Source: CAWBJO01 sp963789175 (GTDB taxonomy: Bacteria; Pseudomonadota; Alphaproteobacteria; Rhizobiales; Aestuariivirgaceae). From it: a DNA stretch of 64,000 nucleotides. The translations under genes and the position numbers were made by a program. This document shows, piece by piece, positions 45,174-53,240 of this stretch (position 1 is the stretch's first letter; each line of letters starts with the position of its first letter). The notes beneath the pieces were generated by a model. The model saw only the letters and a program-made list of their open reading frames with translations. It was not told the DNA's origin and searched no databases. The stretch spans positions 930,001 through 994,000 of the forward strand of contig CAWBJO010000007.1 in NCBI GenBank assembly GCA_963789175.1. The letters run 5' to 3'.

Positions 45174-45818
45174 CTACGGGGCCGACGACTGCTTCGAGGT
45201 GGAGCGGAGTGTTTCTAGCAGTTCTTCGACTTTTGGCAGGATGCGCTGGACGATCTCCTCGATGCCGTTGGCGTTGGGATGTATGCCGTCTTCCAGATGG
45301 AGTCCCTTCGCGCCGACGACCCCGTCAAGGAAGAAGGGATAGAGGATGGCTGAGTGCGAGCGGGCGAGATCCGGATAGATGGAATCGAACTCGTCGACGT
45401 AGTCTTCCCCCATGTTGGGAGGGGCGCGCATCCCGGCCAGGAGTACCGGGATGGCCCGCGCTTTTAACGCATCGAGGATCGCGGTGAGGCTCCGGCGCGT
45501 GGCGGCGGGGTCGAGGCCACGCAGGGCATCGTTCGCCCCGAGTTCGACGATGGCCGCATCGGCCCCTTCTGCGAGAGCCCAGTCAAGCCGGGCAAGCCCC
45601 TGCGCCGCGGTGTCGCCGGATACGCCCGCGTTGACGACGGTGACGCCATGGCCCTTCGCGCGCAACGCCGCCTCTAGCCGGGCCGGAAATGCGGCGTCCG
45701 CCGCCACGCCGTAGCCCGCCGTCAGGCTGTCGCCGAGGACCACGATCTTGAAGGTGGATGCGGCGGCTGGGCACGCCATCAGCAGGCAGGCAATGAATAG
45801 GCTCGCCAGGGAACGCAT
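45174..45818 (-). CDS. tesA: Arylesterase/acyl-CoA thioesterase I (TesA-like SGNH hydrolase)
   Basis: A 214-aa exported SGNH hydrolase. Signal peptide LASLFIACLLMACPAAA is followed by block I VVLGDSLTAGYG (nucleophile S31), block II NAGVSGDTAAQG, block III ELGANDALRG and block V DGIHPNANG (Asp-His). This is the multifunctional thioesterase/lysophospholipase type. It is divergent from a YbbA/YbbP exporter, the same arrangement as in E. coli. Confidence 0.93.
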   Translation of the reverse strand: MRSLASLFIACLLMACPAAASTFKIVVLGDSLTAGYGVAADAAFPARLEAALRAKGHGVTVVNAGVSGDTAAQGLARLDWALAEGADAAIVELGANDALRGLDPAATRRSLTAILDALKARAIPVLLAGMRAPPNMGEDYVDEFDSIYPDLARSHSAILYPFFLDGVVGAKGLHLEDGIHPNANGIEEIVQRILPKVEELLETLRSTSKQSSAP

Positions 45819-45907
45819 GTTTCTTAAGTAGGGGCAGCGCGGCACGAGGGCAAGAACTCTTCTTTTTTTCCCGATCATCGTCCATATGTCGCTCGTCTGA
45901 CGCTTTC

Positions 45908-46597
45908 ATGATGACCGCCACCGAGCCCTTCATCCACCTCACCGACGTCCATGTCTCGCTCGACAGCCGGGCCGGACGTGTCGACGTCCTGCGCGGCCTG
46001 GACTTCGCGGCCGCTTCGGGCGAGGCCGTTGGCATCATCGGACCGTCCGGCTCCGGCAAGACGACGTTGCTCATGGTGATGGGAGGCCTCGAGCGGGTGC
46101 GCAGCGGCCGCGTTCTCGTCGGCGGCCGTGATCTGGCGCAGCTCGACGAGACGGCCCTGGCGCTCCATCGTCGGGAGACGGTGGGCATCGTCTTTCAATC
46201 TTTTCATCTCATTCCCACCATGACCGCGCTCGACAACGTCGCGATTCCGCTTGAGCTTCGCGGCGCGGCCGATGCCCATGCCGATGCGCGGCGCGAGCTC
46301 GACCATGTTGGCCTCGGTCATCGCCTTCATCACTATCCCTCCGAACTCTCGGGCGGCGAGCAGCAGCGCGTCGCCATCGCCCGCGCCCTGGTCGGTAAGC
46401 CGTCGATCATTCTCGCCGATGAGCCGACCGGCAATCTCGATCGCCGCACCGGCGACGACATCATGAGCCTGATCTTCGCCATCCGCGAGGAACGGCGGGC
46501 GACGCTGCTGCTGGTCACCCATGATCCTGCCGTGACGGCGGGCTGCAGCCGCATCGTGGAGATTCGCGACGGCCGTCTCGAAAAGCTTCCCGCATGA
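45908..46597 (+). CDS. ybbA: ABC transporter ATP-binding protein, YbbA/LolD type
   Basis: A 229-aa ABC ATPase with Walker A GPSGSGKTTLL, the Q-loop FQSFHLIPTMTALDNV, signature LSGGEQQRVAIARAL and Walker B IILADEPTGNLD. It belongs to the MacB/LolD/FtsE group that works with large extracytoplasmic-domain permeases. Two neighbouring ATGs (45908 and 45911) can start it. The stop overlaps the permease ATG (ATGA). Position divergent from tesA supports the YbbA name. Confidence 0.9.
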   Translation: MMTATEPFIHLTDVHVSLDSRAGRVDVLRGLDFAAASGEAVGIIGPSGSGKTTLLMVMGGLERVRSGRVLVGGRDLAQLDETALALHRRETVGIVFQSFHLIPTMTALDNVAIPLELRGAADAHADARRELDHVGLGHRLHHYPSELSGGEQQRVAIARALVGKPSIILADEPTGNLDRRTGDDIMSLIFAIREERRATLLLVTHDPAVTAGCSRIVEIRDGRLEKLPA

Positions 46598-49101
46598 GGC
46601 TCGCGCTTCGTCTCGCGGCGCGGAACTTTCGGGCTGGCCTGCACGGCTTCGGCGTCTTCCTCGCCTGCATCGTCCTCGGCGTCGCCGCGGTCGCCTCGGT
46701 CGGCACACTCTCCGACGCCCTGCGCCAGGGACTGAACGACAAGGGCCAGGTTCTGCTCGGTGGCGACGTCGAGATCGCCCTGTCGCAGCGCCGAATGACC
46801 GCGGCGGAGTCGGAAGCCGTCGACCGTCTCGGCGAGGTGGCCATGGCCGCCACCCTGCGCGCCATGGCCGTGGGCAACGGCCGACGCAACCTGGTCGAGA
46901 TCAAAGCCGTCGATGAACGTTATCCGCTCTTCGGCGCCGCGAAGGTGGCGCCGGGAACGCTAGCCGATGCGCTGCTGAGCGACGCGGGCGGCTTGCCCGG
47001 CGTCGCCGTCGATCCGCTTCTCATGTCGCGCCTTTCGCTGGCGATCGGCGATCGCATCGAACTCGGCAACCGCTCCTTCGAAGTCCGCGCCCGGATCGTC
47101 GACGAACCGGACCGGATCGCCGACGGCTTCCTCTTCGGCCCGCGAGTCCTGATGCATGCGAGCGCCCTCGACGAGACCGGGCTCGTAAGGCCGGGGAGCC
47201 TGGTGACCTGGCGCCATCGCGTTAAGCTGGCGAACCCTGCGGCCGGTGCCGACGTCATGCGCGACCTCGGCGCCCGCTTTCCGGAAGCCGGCTGGCGCCT
47301 GCGGAGCCGCGACAACGCCGCGCCCAACGTCGGCGCGTATATCGAGCGGCTCGGCTTCTTCCTGACCCTCGCCGGCCTCACCTCGCTCGTCACCGGCGGC
47401 ATCGGCATCGCCAATGCCGTCAAGGCGTATGTCGACCGGCGCCGCCGGCAGCTGCTCATCCTGAGGATGGTCGGCGCCTTCCCCGCGACCGGCTATGTCG
47501 CCTGCCTCGCCGAGGTCGTCCTCGTCGGCCTTCTCGGAATCGCTATCGGCCTCGCCGTCGGCCTGGCCATTCCGATCGTCCTGAGGATCGCCATCGGACA
47601 CCTCCTTCCCCTACCAATCCCGGCAGGTGTCTATTGGCATCCTCTCGCCTTCGCGGCGGGCTTCGGAATCCTGACTATTCTCGCTTTTTCTCTGCCGCCG
47701 CTCGCCCGGACCCGCGATCTCGAAGCCTCGGAGCTCATCCGCGGCCAGGCCGGCATCCGACGCACGCCGTTCCCGTTGCGCGACCTTGCAGCGAGCGCCG
47801 CCTTTCTCGTGCTTCTCGCAATGCTTGCCTTCGCCGCATTCGACGATGCGCGGGCCACCCGTTGGTATCTTGTCGGCTTCACGGCCGGCGCCGCCGGTCT
47901 GGCCGCCTTCGGATACGGGCTGGTGGCACTCGCCCGTCGCATCACACCGCCGCGCCACGCCCTGTCTCGCATGGCCATCGCCAACCTGCATCGCCCCGGC
48001 ACGGCGACGCCGGCGATCGTCCTCTCGCTTGGCCTCGGCCTTTCGCTTCTCGCCGTCCTGTCGCTGCTCGATCGCTCGCTCCGCGAGGAACTTGGCGCGA
48101 GCTTGCCGGCCAGGGCCCCGTCTTTCTTCTTTCTCGACGTCGACACCGCGAGCCGTGCCGCCTTCGTCAAGCTCCTCGAGTCCGAGCCGACTGTGTCGGA
48201 CCTCGACGAGGCGCCCATGCTTCGCGGCCGCATCGTCAGGGTCCGCGGCGTGCCGGTCGCCAACATCGAAGTCGCGCCCGATGCCCGTTGGGCGTTGCGC
48301 GGCGATCGCGGCCTGACCTACGCCGATGCGCCTCCCGACGGATCGCGCCTGATCGACGGAGACTGGTGGCCGTCGGGTTATGACGGTCCTCCGCTCGTCT
48401 CCTTCGCCGAAGACATCGGCAGAGCTCTGCAGTTGCGAAGGGGCGACCAGGTCACCGTCAACGTCCTCGGTCGCGAGATCACCGCGACCGTGGCCAATTT
48501 CCGCGCTGTCGACTGGCGCTCTCTCGGCATCAACTTCGTGATGGTGTTCTCGCCCAATGCATTGCGGGGGGCACCTCATGTGAACCTGATGACCGTCCGC
48601 GTCGCCCCCGACCGCGAGGAAGCGCTCCTGAACCGCATCGCCGCAGCCTTCCCGACCATCACGGCCATCCGCGTCCGCGACGCACTCGACCAGGTGAACG
48701 CGTTTCTCTCCAATGTGCTTCTGGGCTTGCGCGCCGCCAACGGCTTGAGTCTGCTCACCGGACTGCTGGTCATGGCGGGCGCCTGGAACGCGGGTCTCGA
48801 GGCCCGTGCCTACGAGGCCGCCGTGCTCAAATGCTGTGGCGCCACGCGCCGCCAGGTCGTCGCCGTCTTCAGCCTCGAGTTCCTCGCTATCGCCCTGGTG
48901 ACCGCCGCGGTCTCGATTCTCGTCGGCACCGGCATCGCCTGGATGATCGCCGCCTTCTACCTCAGGATTGGCTTTGCGTTTTCCTTACCTGCGGCACTGG
49001 CGGTGGCCGCGCTGGCGATGGCGCTGTGCCTCGGCGCCGGCCTGCTCACTGCATCGCGCGCCTTTGCGGCACGGACACCGGCGCTGCTCCGCCGGGAGTA
49101 G
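46594..49101 (+). CDS. ybbP: ABC transporter permease, YbbP type (FtsX-like)
   Basis: An 835-aa membrane protein with two FtsX-like modules. The N-terminal helix (GFGVFLACIVLGVAAVASVG) is followed by a periplasmic domain of about 200 residues, then a cluster of helices from about residue 250 that includes AYVDRRRRQLLILRMVGAF. A second periplasmic domain spans about 500-690 and a final three-helix group ends the protein (YEAAVLKCCGATRRQVVAVF). This is the COG3127 layout. Substrates are unproven; proximity to tesA hints at lipid or lipoprotein handling. Confidence 0.9.
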   Translation: MRLALRLAARNFRAGLHGFGVFLACIVLGVAAVASVGTLSDALRQGLNDKGQVLLGGDVEIALSQRRMTAAESEAVDRLGEVAMAATLRAMAVGNGRRNLVEIKAVDERYPLFGAAKVAPGTLADALLSDAGGLPGVAVDPLLMSRLSLAIGDRIELGNRSFEVRARIVDEPDRIADGFLFGPRVLMHASALDETGLVRPGSLVTWRHRVKLANPAAGADVMRDLGARFPEAGWRLRSRDNAAPNVGAYIERLGFFLTLAGLTSLVTGGIGIANAVKAYVDRRRRQLLILRMVGAFPATGYVACLAEVVLVGLLGIAIGLAVGLAIPIVLRIAIGHLLPLPIPAGVYWHPLAFAAGFGILTILAFSLPPLARTRDLEASELIRGQAGIRRTPFPLRDLAASAAFLVLLAMLAFAAFDDARATRWYLVGFTAGAAGLAAFGYGLVALARRITPPRHALSRMAIANLHRPGTATPAIVLSLGLGLSLLAVLSLLDRSLREELGASLPARAPSFFFLDVDTASRAAFVKLLESEPTVSDLDEAPMLRGRIVRVRGVPVANIEVAPDARWALRGDRGLTYADAPPDGSRLIDGDWWPSGYDGPPLVSFAEDIGRALQLRRGDQVTVNVLGREITATVANFRAVDWRSLGINFVMVFSPNALRGAPHVNLMTVRVAPDREEALLNRIAAAFPTITAIRVRDALDQVNAFLSNVLLGLRAANGLSLLTGLLVMAGAWNAGLEARAYEAAVLKCCGATRRQVVAVFSLEFLAIALVTAAVSILVGTGIAWMIAAFYLRIGFAFSLPAALAVAALAMALCLGAGLLTASRAFAARTPALLRRE

Positions 49102-49144
49102 CCTATTCCCTAACCACCCGAACTTGTCTACGACTCCGTCTCTC

Positions 49145-49726
49145 ATGGTCGTGTTGAACCGCATCTATACCCGGACGGGCGATAAGGGCCTGACCGCGTT
49201 GGGCTCGGGCAAGCGGGTTCGCAAGACCCACCCGCGTGTCGAAGCCTATGGAACCGTGGACGAGACCAACGCCGCCCTAGGCGTGGCGCGCCTGCATGTC
49301 GCTGGCGCCTTTCCCGAGCTCGACGCCGTCCTCGCCCGCATCCAGAACGAGCTGTTCGATCTCGGCGCCGACCTCTGCCTGCCGGAGCCGGTCAAGCGCA
49401 AGGGACCACCGCCGCTGCGCGTCGTCGCGGCTCAGGTCGAACGCCTCGAGCGCGACATCGACTGGCTGAACGCCGAGCTTCAGCCGCTCCGCTCTTTCGT
49501 GCTGCCGGGCGGCCAACCTGCCTCCGCCCATCTTCATATGGCGCGCACCATCTGCCGTCGCGCCGAGCGGGCCGTGCTCGCCGTGTCCGAAAGGCGCGGC
49601 GGCCGCGTCAGCCCCGCCGTGCTCCAGTACATGAACAGGCTTTCCGATTTCCTGTTCGTCGCCAGCCGCTGGGTGAACAGGACGCATGGCGGCGATGTCC
49701 TGTGGGAGCCCGGACGGTCGCAATAG
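49145..49726 (+). CDS. Cob(I)alamin adenosyltransferase, PduO type
   Basis: A 193-aa enzyme that attaches the adenosyl group to cob(I)alamin. The ATP-binding N-terminus RIYTRTGDKGLTALGSGKRV and the GTVDETNAALGVAR, CRRAERAVLAVSE and YMNRLSDFLFVASRW motifs are diagnostic for the PduO/MMAB class. Adenosylcobalamin would serve mutases such as ethylmalonyl-CoA or methylmalonyl-CoA mutase, in line with the CoA-ester genes at 9213-11134. It begins 43 nt after the permease. Confidence 0.94.
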   Translation: MVVLNRIYTRTGDKGLTALGSGKRVRKTHPRVEAYGTVDETNAALGVARLHVAGAFPELDAVLARIQNELFDLGADLCLPEPVKRKGPPPLRVVAAQVERLERDIDWLNAELQPLRSFVLPGGQPASAHLHMARTICRRAERAVLAVSERRGGRVSPAVLQYMNRLSDFLFVASRWVNRTHGGDVLWEPGRSQ

Positions 49727-49748
49727 GCGAGTCGCCGGAGGGCCCCGC

Positions 49749-50432
49749 ATGTTCGTGCCGCTGCATGACGACACGCCTCTCAAGGTCATCCGTTTCCAGT
49801 GGATGACCGGCGCGCTGATCGTCGTCAACTTCGTGATCTTCCTTTATCTGCACGAGGCCACGAGCGCGCCCTATGAACTCGCCGGCATGCTCTCCTACGG
49901 GATCGTGCCGGCCGACCTCACCGGCCGCGCCCCGACCTTGGCCCCGGGCATTCCCGAACCCCTCACCTACGTCACCTATCAGTTCATCCATGGCGGCTGG
50001 CTGCACCTCGTCACCAACGTCCTCTTCCTTTGGGTGTTCGCCGACAACATCGAAGACGCCTTCGGCCACTGGGCCTTCCTCATCTTCTATCTCCTGTGCG
50101 GCATCGGTGCCGGCATCGCCCACACCGTGATGATGCCGGCCTCGGATGCGCCGCTGATAGGCGCTTCAGGCGCCGTCGCCGGCGTCCTTGCCTCCTACCT
50201 GCTGCTGTTCCCGCGGGCCCGGGTGTGGATCCTGCTCTTCATGCGACTGCCGCTCCGCATTCCGGCCGTCTATGTCCTGAGCGGCTGGCTGCTCCTCCAG
50301 CTGGCGAGCCTCGTCGTCGTCACCGAGACGGAGCCGTCGGTCGGATGGTGGGCCCACATAGGGGGGTTCGCCACCGGCCTGGTGCTGACGCTCGTCCTGC
50401 GCTCGCGACTACTGGTCGGCCCCGCGCCGTGA
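49749..50432 (+). CDS. Rhomboid family intramembrane serine protease
   Basis: A 227-aa six-helix membrane protease. The catalytic serine is S140 in IGASGAVAGVLA and its histidine H203 in WWAHIGGFATG; the L1-loop/second-helix motif FIHGGWLHLVTNVLFLWVF is also present. The ATG at 49749 has a clear GGAGGG site. It lies 22 nt after the adenosyltransferase; the substrate is unknown. Confidence 0.93.
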   Translation: MFVPLHDDTPLKVIRFQWMTGALIVVNFVIFLYLHEATSAPYELAGMLSYGIVPADLTGRAPTLAPGIPEPLTYVTYQFIHGGWLHLVTNVLFLWVFADNIEDAFGHWAFLIFYLLCGIGAGIAHTVMMPASDAPLIGASGAVAGVLASYLLLFPRARVWILLFMRLPLRIPAVYVLSGWLLLQLASLVVVTETEPSVGWWAHIGGFATGLVLTLVLRSRLLVGPAP

Positions 50433-50539
50433 CGCGGCGTCGCAACCGTCCGCCGAGCGTCGGAGCCGACATTGACGCCATGGGTCCGCCTCTCTAGGGT
50501 CCGCCCCCGAACTGGCGGAAAGCCGAGGAGTAACGACAG

Positions 50540-51289
50540 ATGAAGGTGCTCGTCGCCGTAAAGCGGGTGGTGGACTTCAACGTGAAGATCCGCGTCAAGA
50601 GCGATGGGTCGGGCGTCGAGCTCGCCAATGTGAAGATGTCCATGAATCCCTTCGACGAAATCGCCGTCGAGGAGGCCGTGCGCCTCAAGGAGGCCGGCAA
50701 GGCGACCGAGATCGTGGCGGTGTCCATCGGCCCCGCCCAGTCGCAGGAGACCTTGCGGACGGCGCTCGCCATGGGTGCCGACCGCGCCATCCTCGTCAAG
50801 AACGACGACTACGTGGAGCCGCTCGCCGTCGCCAAGATCCTGAAGGGCGTTGTCGAGGCGGAGAAGCCGGGCCTCGTCATCCTCGGCAAGCAGGCGATCG
50901 ACGACGACTGCAACCAGACGGGCCAGATGCTGTCCGCGCTTCTCGGTTACGCCCAGGCGACTTTCGCATCGAAGCTCGAGATCGAGGGCGACCATGCGCG
51001 CGTGACGCGCGAGATCGATGGCGGCCTGCAGACGATCAAGGTGAAGATGCCCCTGATCATGACGACCGACTTGCGGCTCAACCAGCCGCGATACGCCTCG
51101 CTGCCCAACATCATGAAGGCCAAGAAGAAGCCGCTCGAGGAGAAATCGCCGGCCGACTTCGGCGTCGATGCCGCCCCGCGCCTCAAGGTGCTGAAGACGG
51201 CCGAGCCGCCGAAGCGCCAGGCAGGTCAGAAGGTGAAGTCGGTGGGCGAGCTCGTCGAGAAGCTCAAGAGCGAAGCGGGAGTCCTCTGA
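50540..51289 (+). CDS. etfB: Electron transfer flavoprotein beta subunit
   Basis: A 249-aa ETF small subunit (MKVLVAVKRVVDFNVKIRVK) with the AMP-site region MGADRAILV and the family signature VTREIDGGLQTIKVKMP. With EtfA it carries electrons from acyl-CoA dehydrogenases to ETF:quinone oxidoreductase. It is preceded by a ribosome-binding site (GAGGAG) and followed after 2 nt by etfA. Confidence 0.97.
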   Translation: MKVLVAVKRVVDFNVKIRVKSDGSGVELANVKMSMNPFDEIAVEEAVRLKEAGKATEIVAVSIGPAQSQETLRTALAMGADRAILVKNDDYVEPLAVAKILKGVVEAEKPGLVILGKQAIDDDCNQTGQMLSALLGYAQATFASKLEIEGDHARVTREIDGGLQTIKVKMPLIMTTDLRLNQPRYASLPNIMKAKKKPLEEKSPADFGVDAAPRLKVLKTAEPPKRQAGQKVKSVGELVEKLKSEAGVL

Positions 51290-51291
51290 TC

Positions 51292-52233
51292 ATGGCCGTT
51301 CTGTTGATTGCCGAGCACGACAACGCGCATCTGAAGGACGCGACCCACAAGGCCCTGACCGCTGCCGCGGCGCTCGGCGCCGACGTGCACGTGCTCGTTG
51401 CCGGTAAGGGCGCCGATGGCCCGGCGGCGGAAGCTTCCCGTCTCGCCGGCGTGAAGAAGGTCCTGCACTGCGACGCGCAGATCTTCGAGCGCCCGCTCGC
51501 CGAGCCCATGGCCGCCCTCGTCGTCTCGCTCGCCGGGGGCTACGATCATATCGTCGCCGCCGCCACCACCAACGGCAAGAACTACATGCCGCGCATTGCG
51601 GCGCTGCTCGACGTCATGCAGGTCTCGGAGATCACCGCGGTGAAGTCGCCCGATACCTTTGAGCGTCTGGTCTATGCCGGCAACGCCATCCAGACCGTGC
51701 AGGCGCCCGAGAAGAAGAAGGTGCTGACCGTCCGCACCGCCGCCTTCCAGGCGACGGGAGAGGGCGGCAGCGCACCTGTCGAGCAGGTCGCCGCGCCCGC
51801 CGATCCCGGCCTATCGGCTTATGAGGGAGAAAACCTCTCGAAATCCGATCGACCCGAGCTCACCTCGGCGCGCATCGTGATTTCCGGTGGCCGCGGCATG
51901 CAGAGCGGCGCCAACTTCGCTCTCCTTGAGAAGGTCGCCGACAAGCTCGGCGCCGCCGTCGGCGCGTCGCGGGCCGCAGTCGATGCCGGCTTCGTCCCCA
52001 ACGACTACCAGGTGGGGCAGACGGGCAAGGTCGTGGCTCCCGATCTCTACATCGCCGTCGGCATCTCCGGCGCCATCCAGCACCTCGCCGGCATGAAGGA
52101 TTCGAAGGTGATCGTCGCCATCAACAAGGACGAGGAGGCGCCGATCTTCCAGGTCGCGGACTACGGGCTCGTCGCCGATCTCTTCCAGGCCGTGCCGGAG
52201 CTCGAAGGCGAGCTCGCCAAGCTCGGAAAATAG
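51292..52233 (+). CDS. etfA: Electron transfer flavoprotein alpha subunit
   Basis: A 313-aa FAD-binding ETF subunit. The N-terminal domain begins MAVLLIAEHDNAHLKDATHK; the C-terminal FAD domain has SGGRGMQSGANFALLEKVA, VGQTGKVVAPDLYIAVGISG and AINKDEEAPIFQVADYGLV. Standard length. It pairs with etfB (2 nt apart) and is followed by 3-hydroxybutyryl-CoA dehydrogenase. Confidence 0.97.
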   Translation: MAVLLIAEHDNAHLKDATHKALTAAAALGADVHVLVAGKGADGPAAEASRLAGVKKVLHCDAQIFERPLAEPMAALVVSLAGGYDHIVAAATTNGKNYMPRIAALLDVMQVSEITAVKSPDTFERLVYAGNAIQTVQAPEKKKVLTVRTAAFQATGEGGSAPVEQVAAPADPGLSAYEGENLSKSDRPELTSARIVISGGRGMQSGANFALLEKVADKLGAAVGASRAAVDAGFVPNDYQVGQTGKVVAPDLYIAVGISGAIQHLAGMKDSKVIVAINKDEEAPIFQVADYGLVADLFQAVPELEGELAKLGK

Positions 52234-52342
52234 CCCTGGTGCATAGCACACAGTCGATGCCGCACCTGCGAAATAGACTTGTCGGTGACCCCTTCGCAAG
52301 ATAGGTTTACGGCCCCAAATCGACCGCAGGTATCGAAGGAAA

Positions 52343-53218
52343 ATGCAAATTCGCAAAGTGGGCGTGGTTGGCGCCGGACAGATGGGGAACGGCATCTCCC
52401 ACGTCTGCGCGCTCGCCGGCTACGACGTCGTGCTGACCGATCTGAACCGCGACCAGCTCGAGGCCGCCGTCGCCACCGTCAACGGCAATCTCGCCCGGCA
52501 GGTGAAGTCCGGGAAGATCACCGAGGACGAGCGCGCCAAGGCCTTGAAGCGGATCTCGCTGGCCGACAAGACCGAGCAGCTCGAGGATTGCGATCTCGTC
52601 ATCGAGTCTGCCATCGAGGACGAGCAGGTCAAGCGCAAGATCTTCTCCGAGCTGTCGCGAGTCGTGAAGCCCGAGGGCCTCCTTGCCACCAACACCTCCT
52701 CGATATCGGTCACGCGCCTCGCCGCCTCCACCAACCGGCCGGAAAAGTTCATGGGCGTGCATTTCATGAACCCGGTTCCGGTCATGCCGCTCGTCGAGCT
52801 CATCCGCGGCATCGCCACGGACGAGGCGACCTTTGGCGCCATGAAGGAATTCGTCTCCACCCTCGACAAGACCATCGCCATCGCCGAGGACTTCCCCGCC
52901 TTCATCGTCAACCGCATTCTGCTGCCGATGATCAACGAGGCGATCTACACGCTCTACGAAGGTGTCGGGAACGTCGAGGCGATCGATACGGCCATGAAGC
53001 TCGGCGCCCGCCATCCCATGGGACCGCTCGAGCTTGCCGACTTCATCGGCCTCGACACCTGCCTCTCCATCATGCAGGTGCTCTACGAGGGACTGGCCGA
53101 CTCGAAGTATCGCCCTTGTCCTCTGCTCGTGAAATACGTCGAGGCCGGATGGCTCGGCCGCAAGACCAACCGCGGCTTCTACGACTATCGCGGCGAGACG
53201 CCCGTCCCCACGCGCTAG
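52343..53218 (+). CDS. hbd: 3-hydroxybutyryl-CoA dehydrogenase
   Basis: A 291-aa NAD(P)-dependent dehydrogenase of short 3-hydroxyacyl-CoA esters. The nucleotide fold is VGVVGAGQMGNGISHVCALA; the catalytic histidine lies in KFMGVHFMNPVPVMPLVEL, and the C-terminal dimer domain has GARHPMGPLELADFIGLD. The AAGGAAA site precedes the ATG by 4-5 nt. The etfBA-hbd order is typical of alphaproteobacteria and fits beta-oxidation or polyhydroxybutyrate turnover. Confidence 0.95.
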   Translation: MQIRKVGVVGAGQMGNGISHVCALAGYDVVLTDLNRDQLEAAVATVNGNLARQVKSGKITEDERAKALKRISLADKTEQLEDCDLVIESAIEDEQVKRKIFSELSRVVKPEGLLATNTSSISVTRLAASTNRPEKFMGVHFMNPVPVMPLVELIRGIATDEATFGAMKEFVSTLDKTIAIAEDFPAFIVNRILLPMINEAIYTLYEGVGNVEAIDTAMKLGARHPMGPLELADFIGLDTCLSIMQVLYEGLADSKYRPCPLLVKYVEAGWLGRKTNRGFYDYRGETPVPTR

Positions 53219-53240
53219 GCCGCGGGAACGGGCACCGGAA

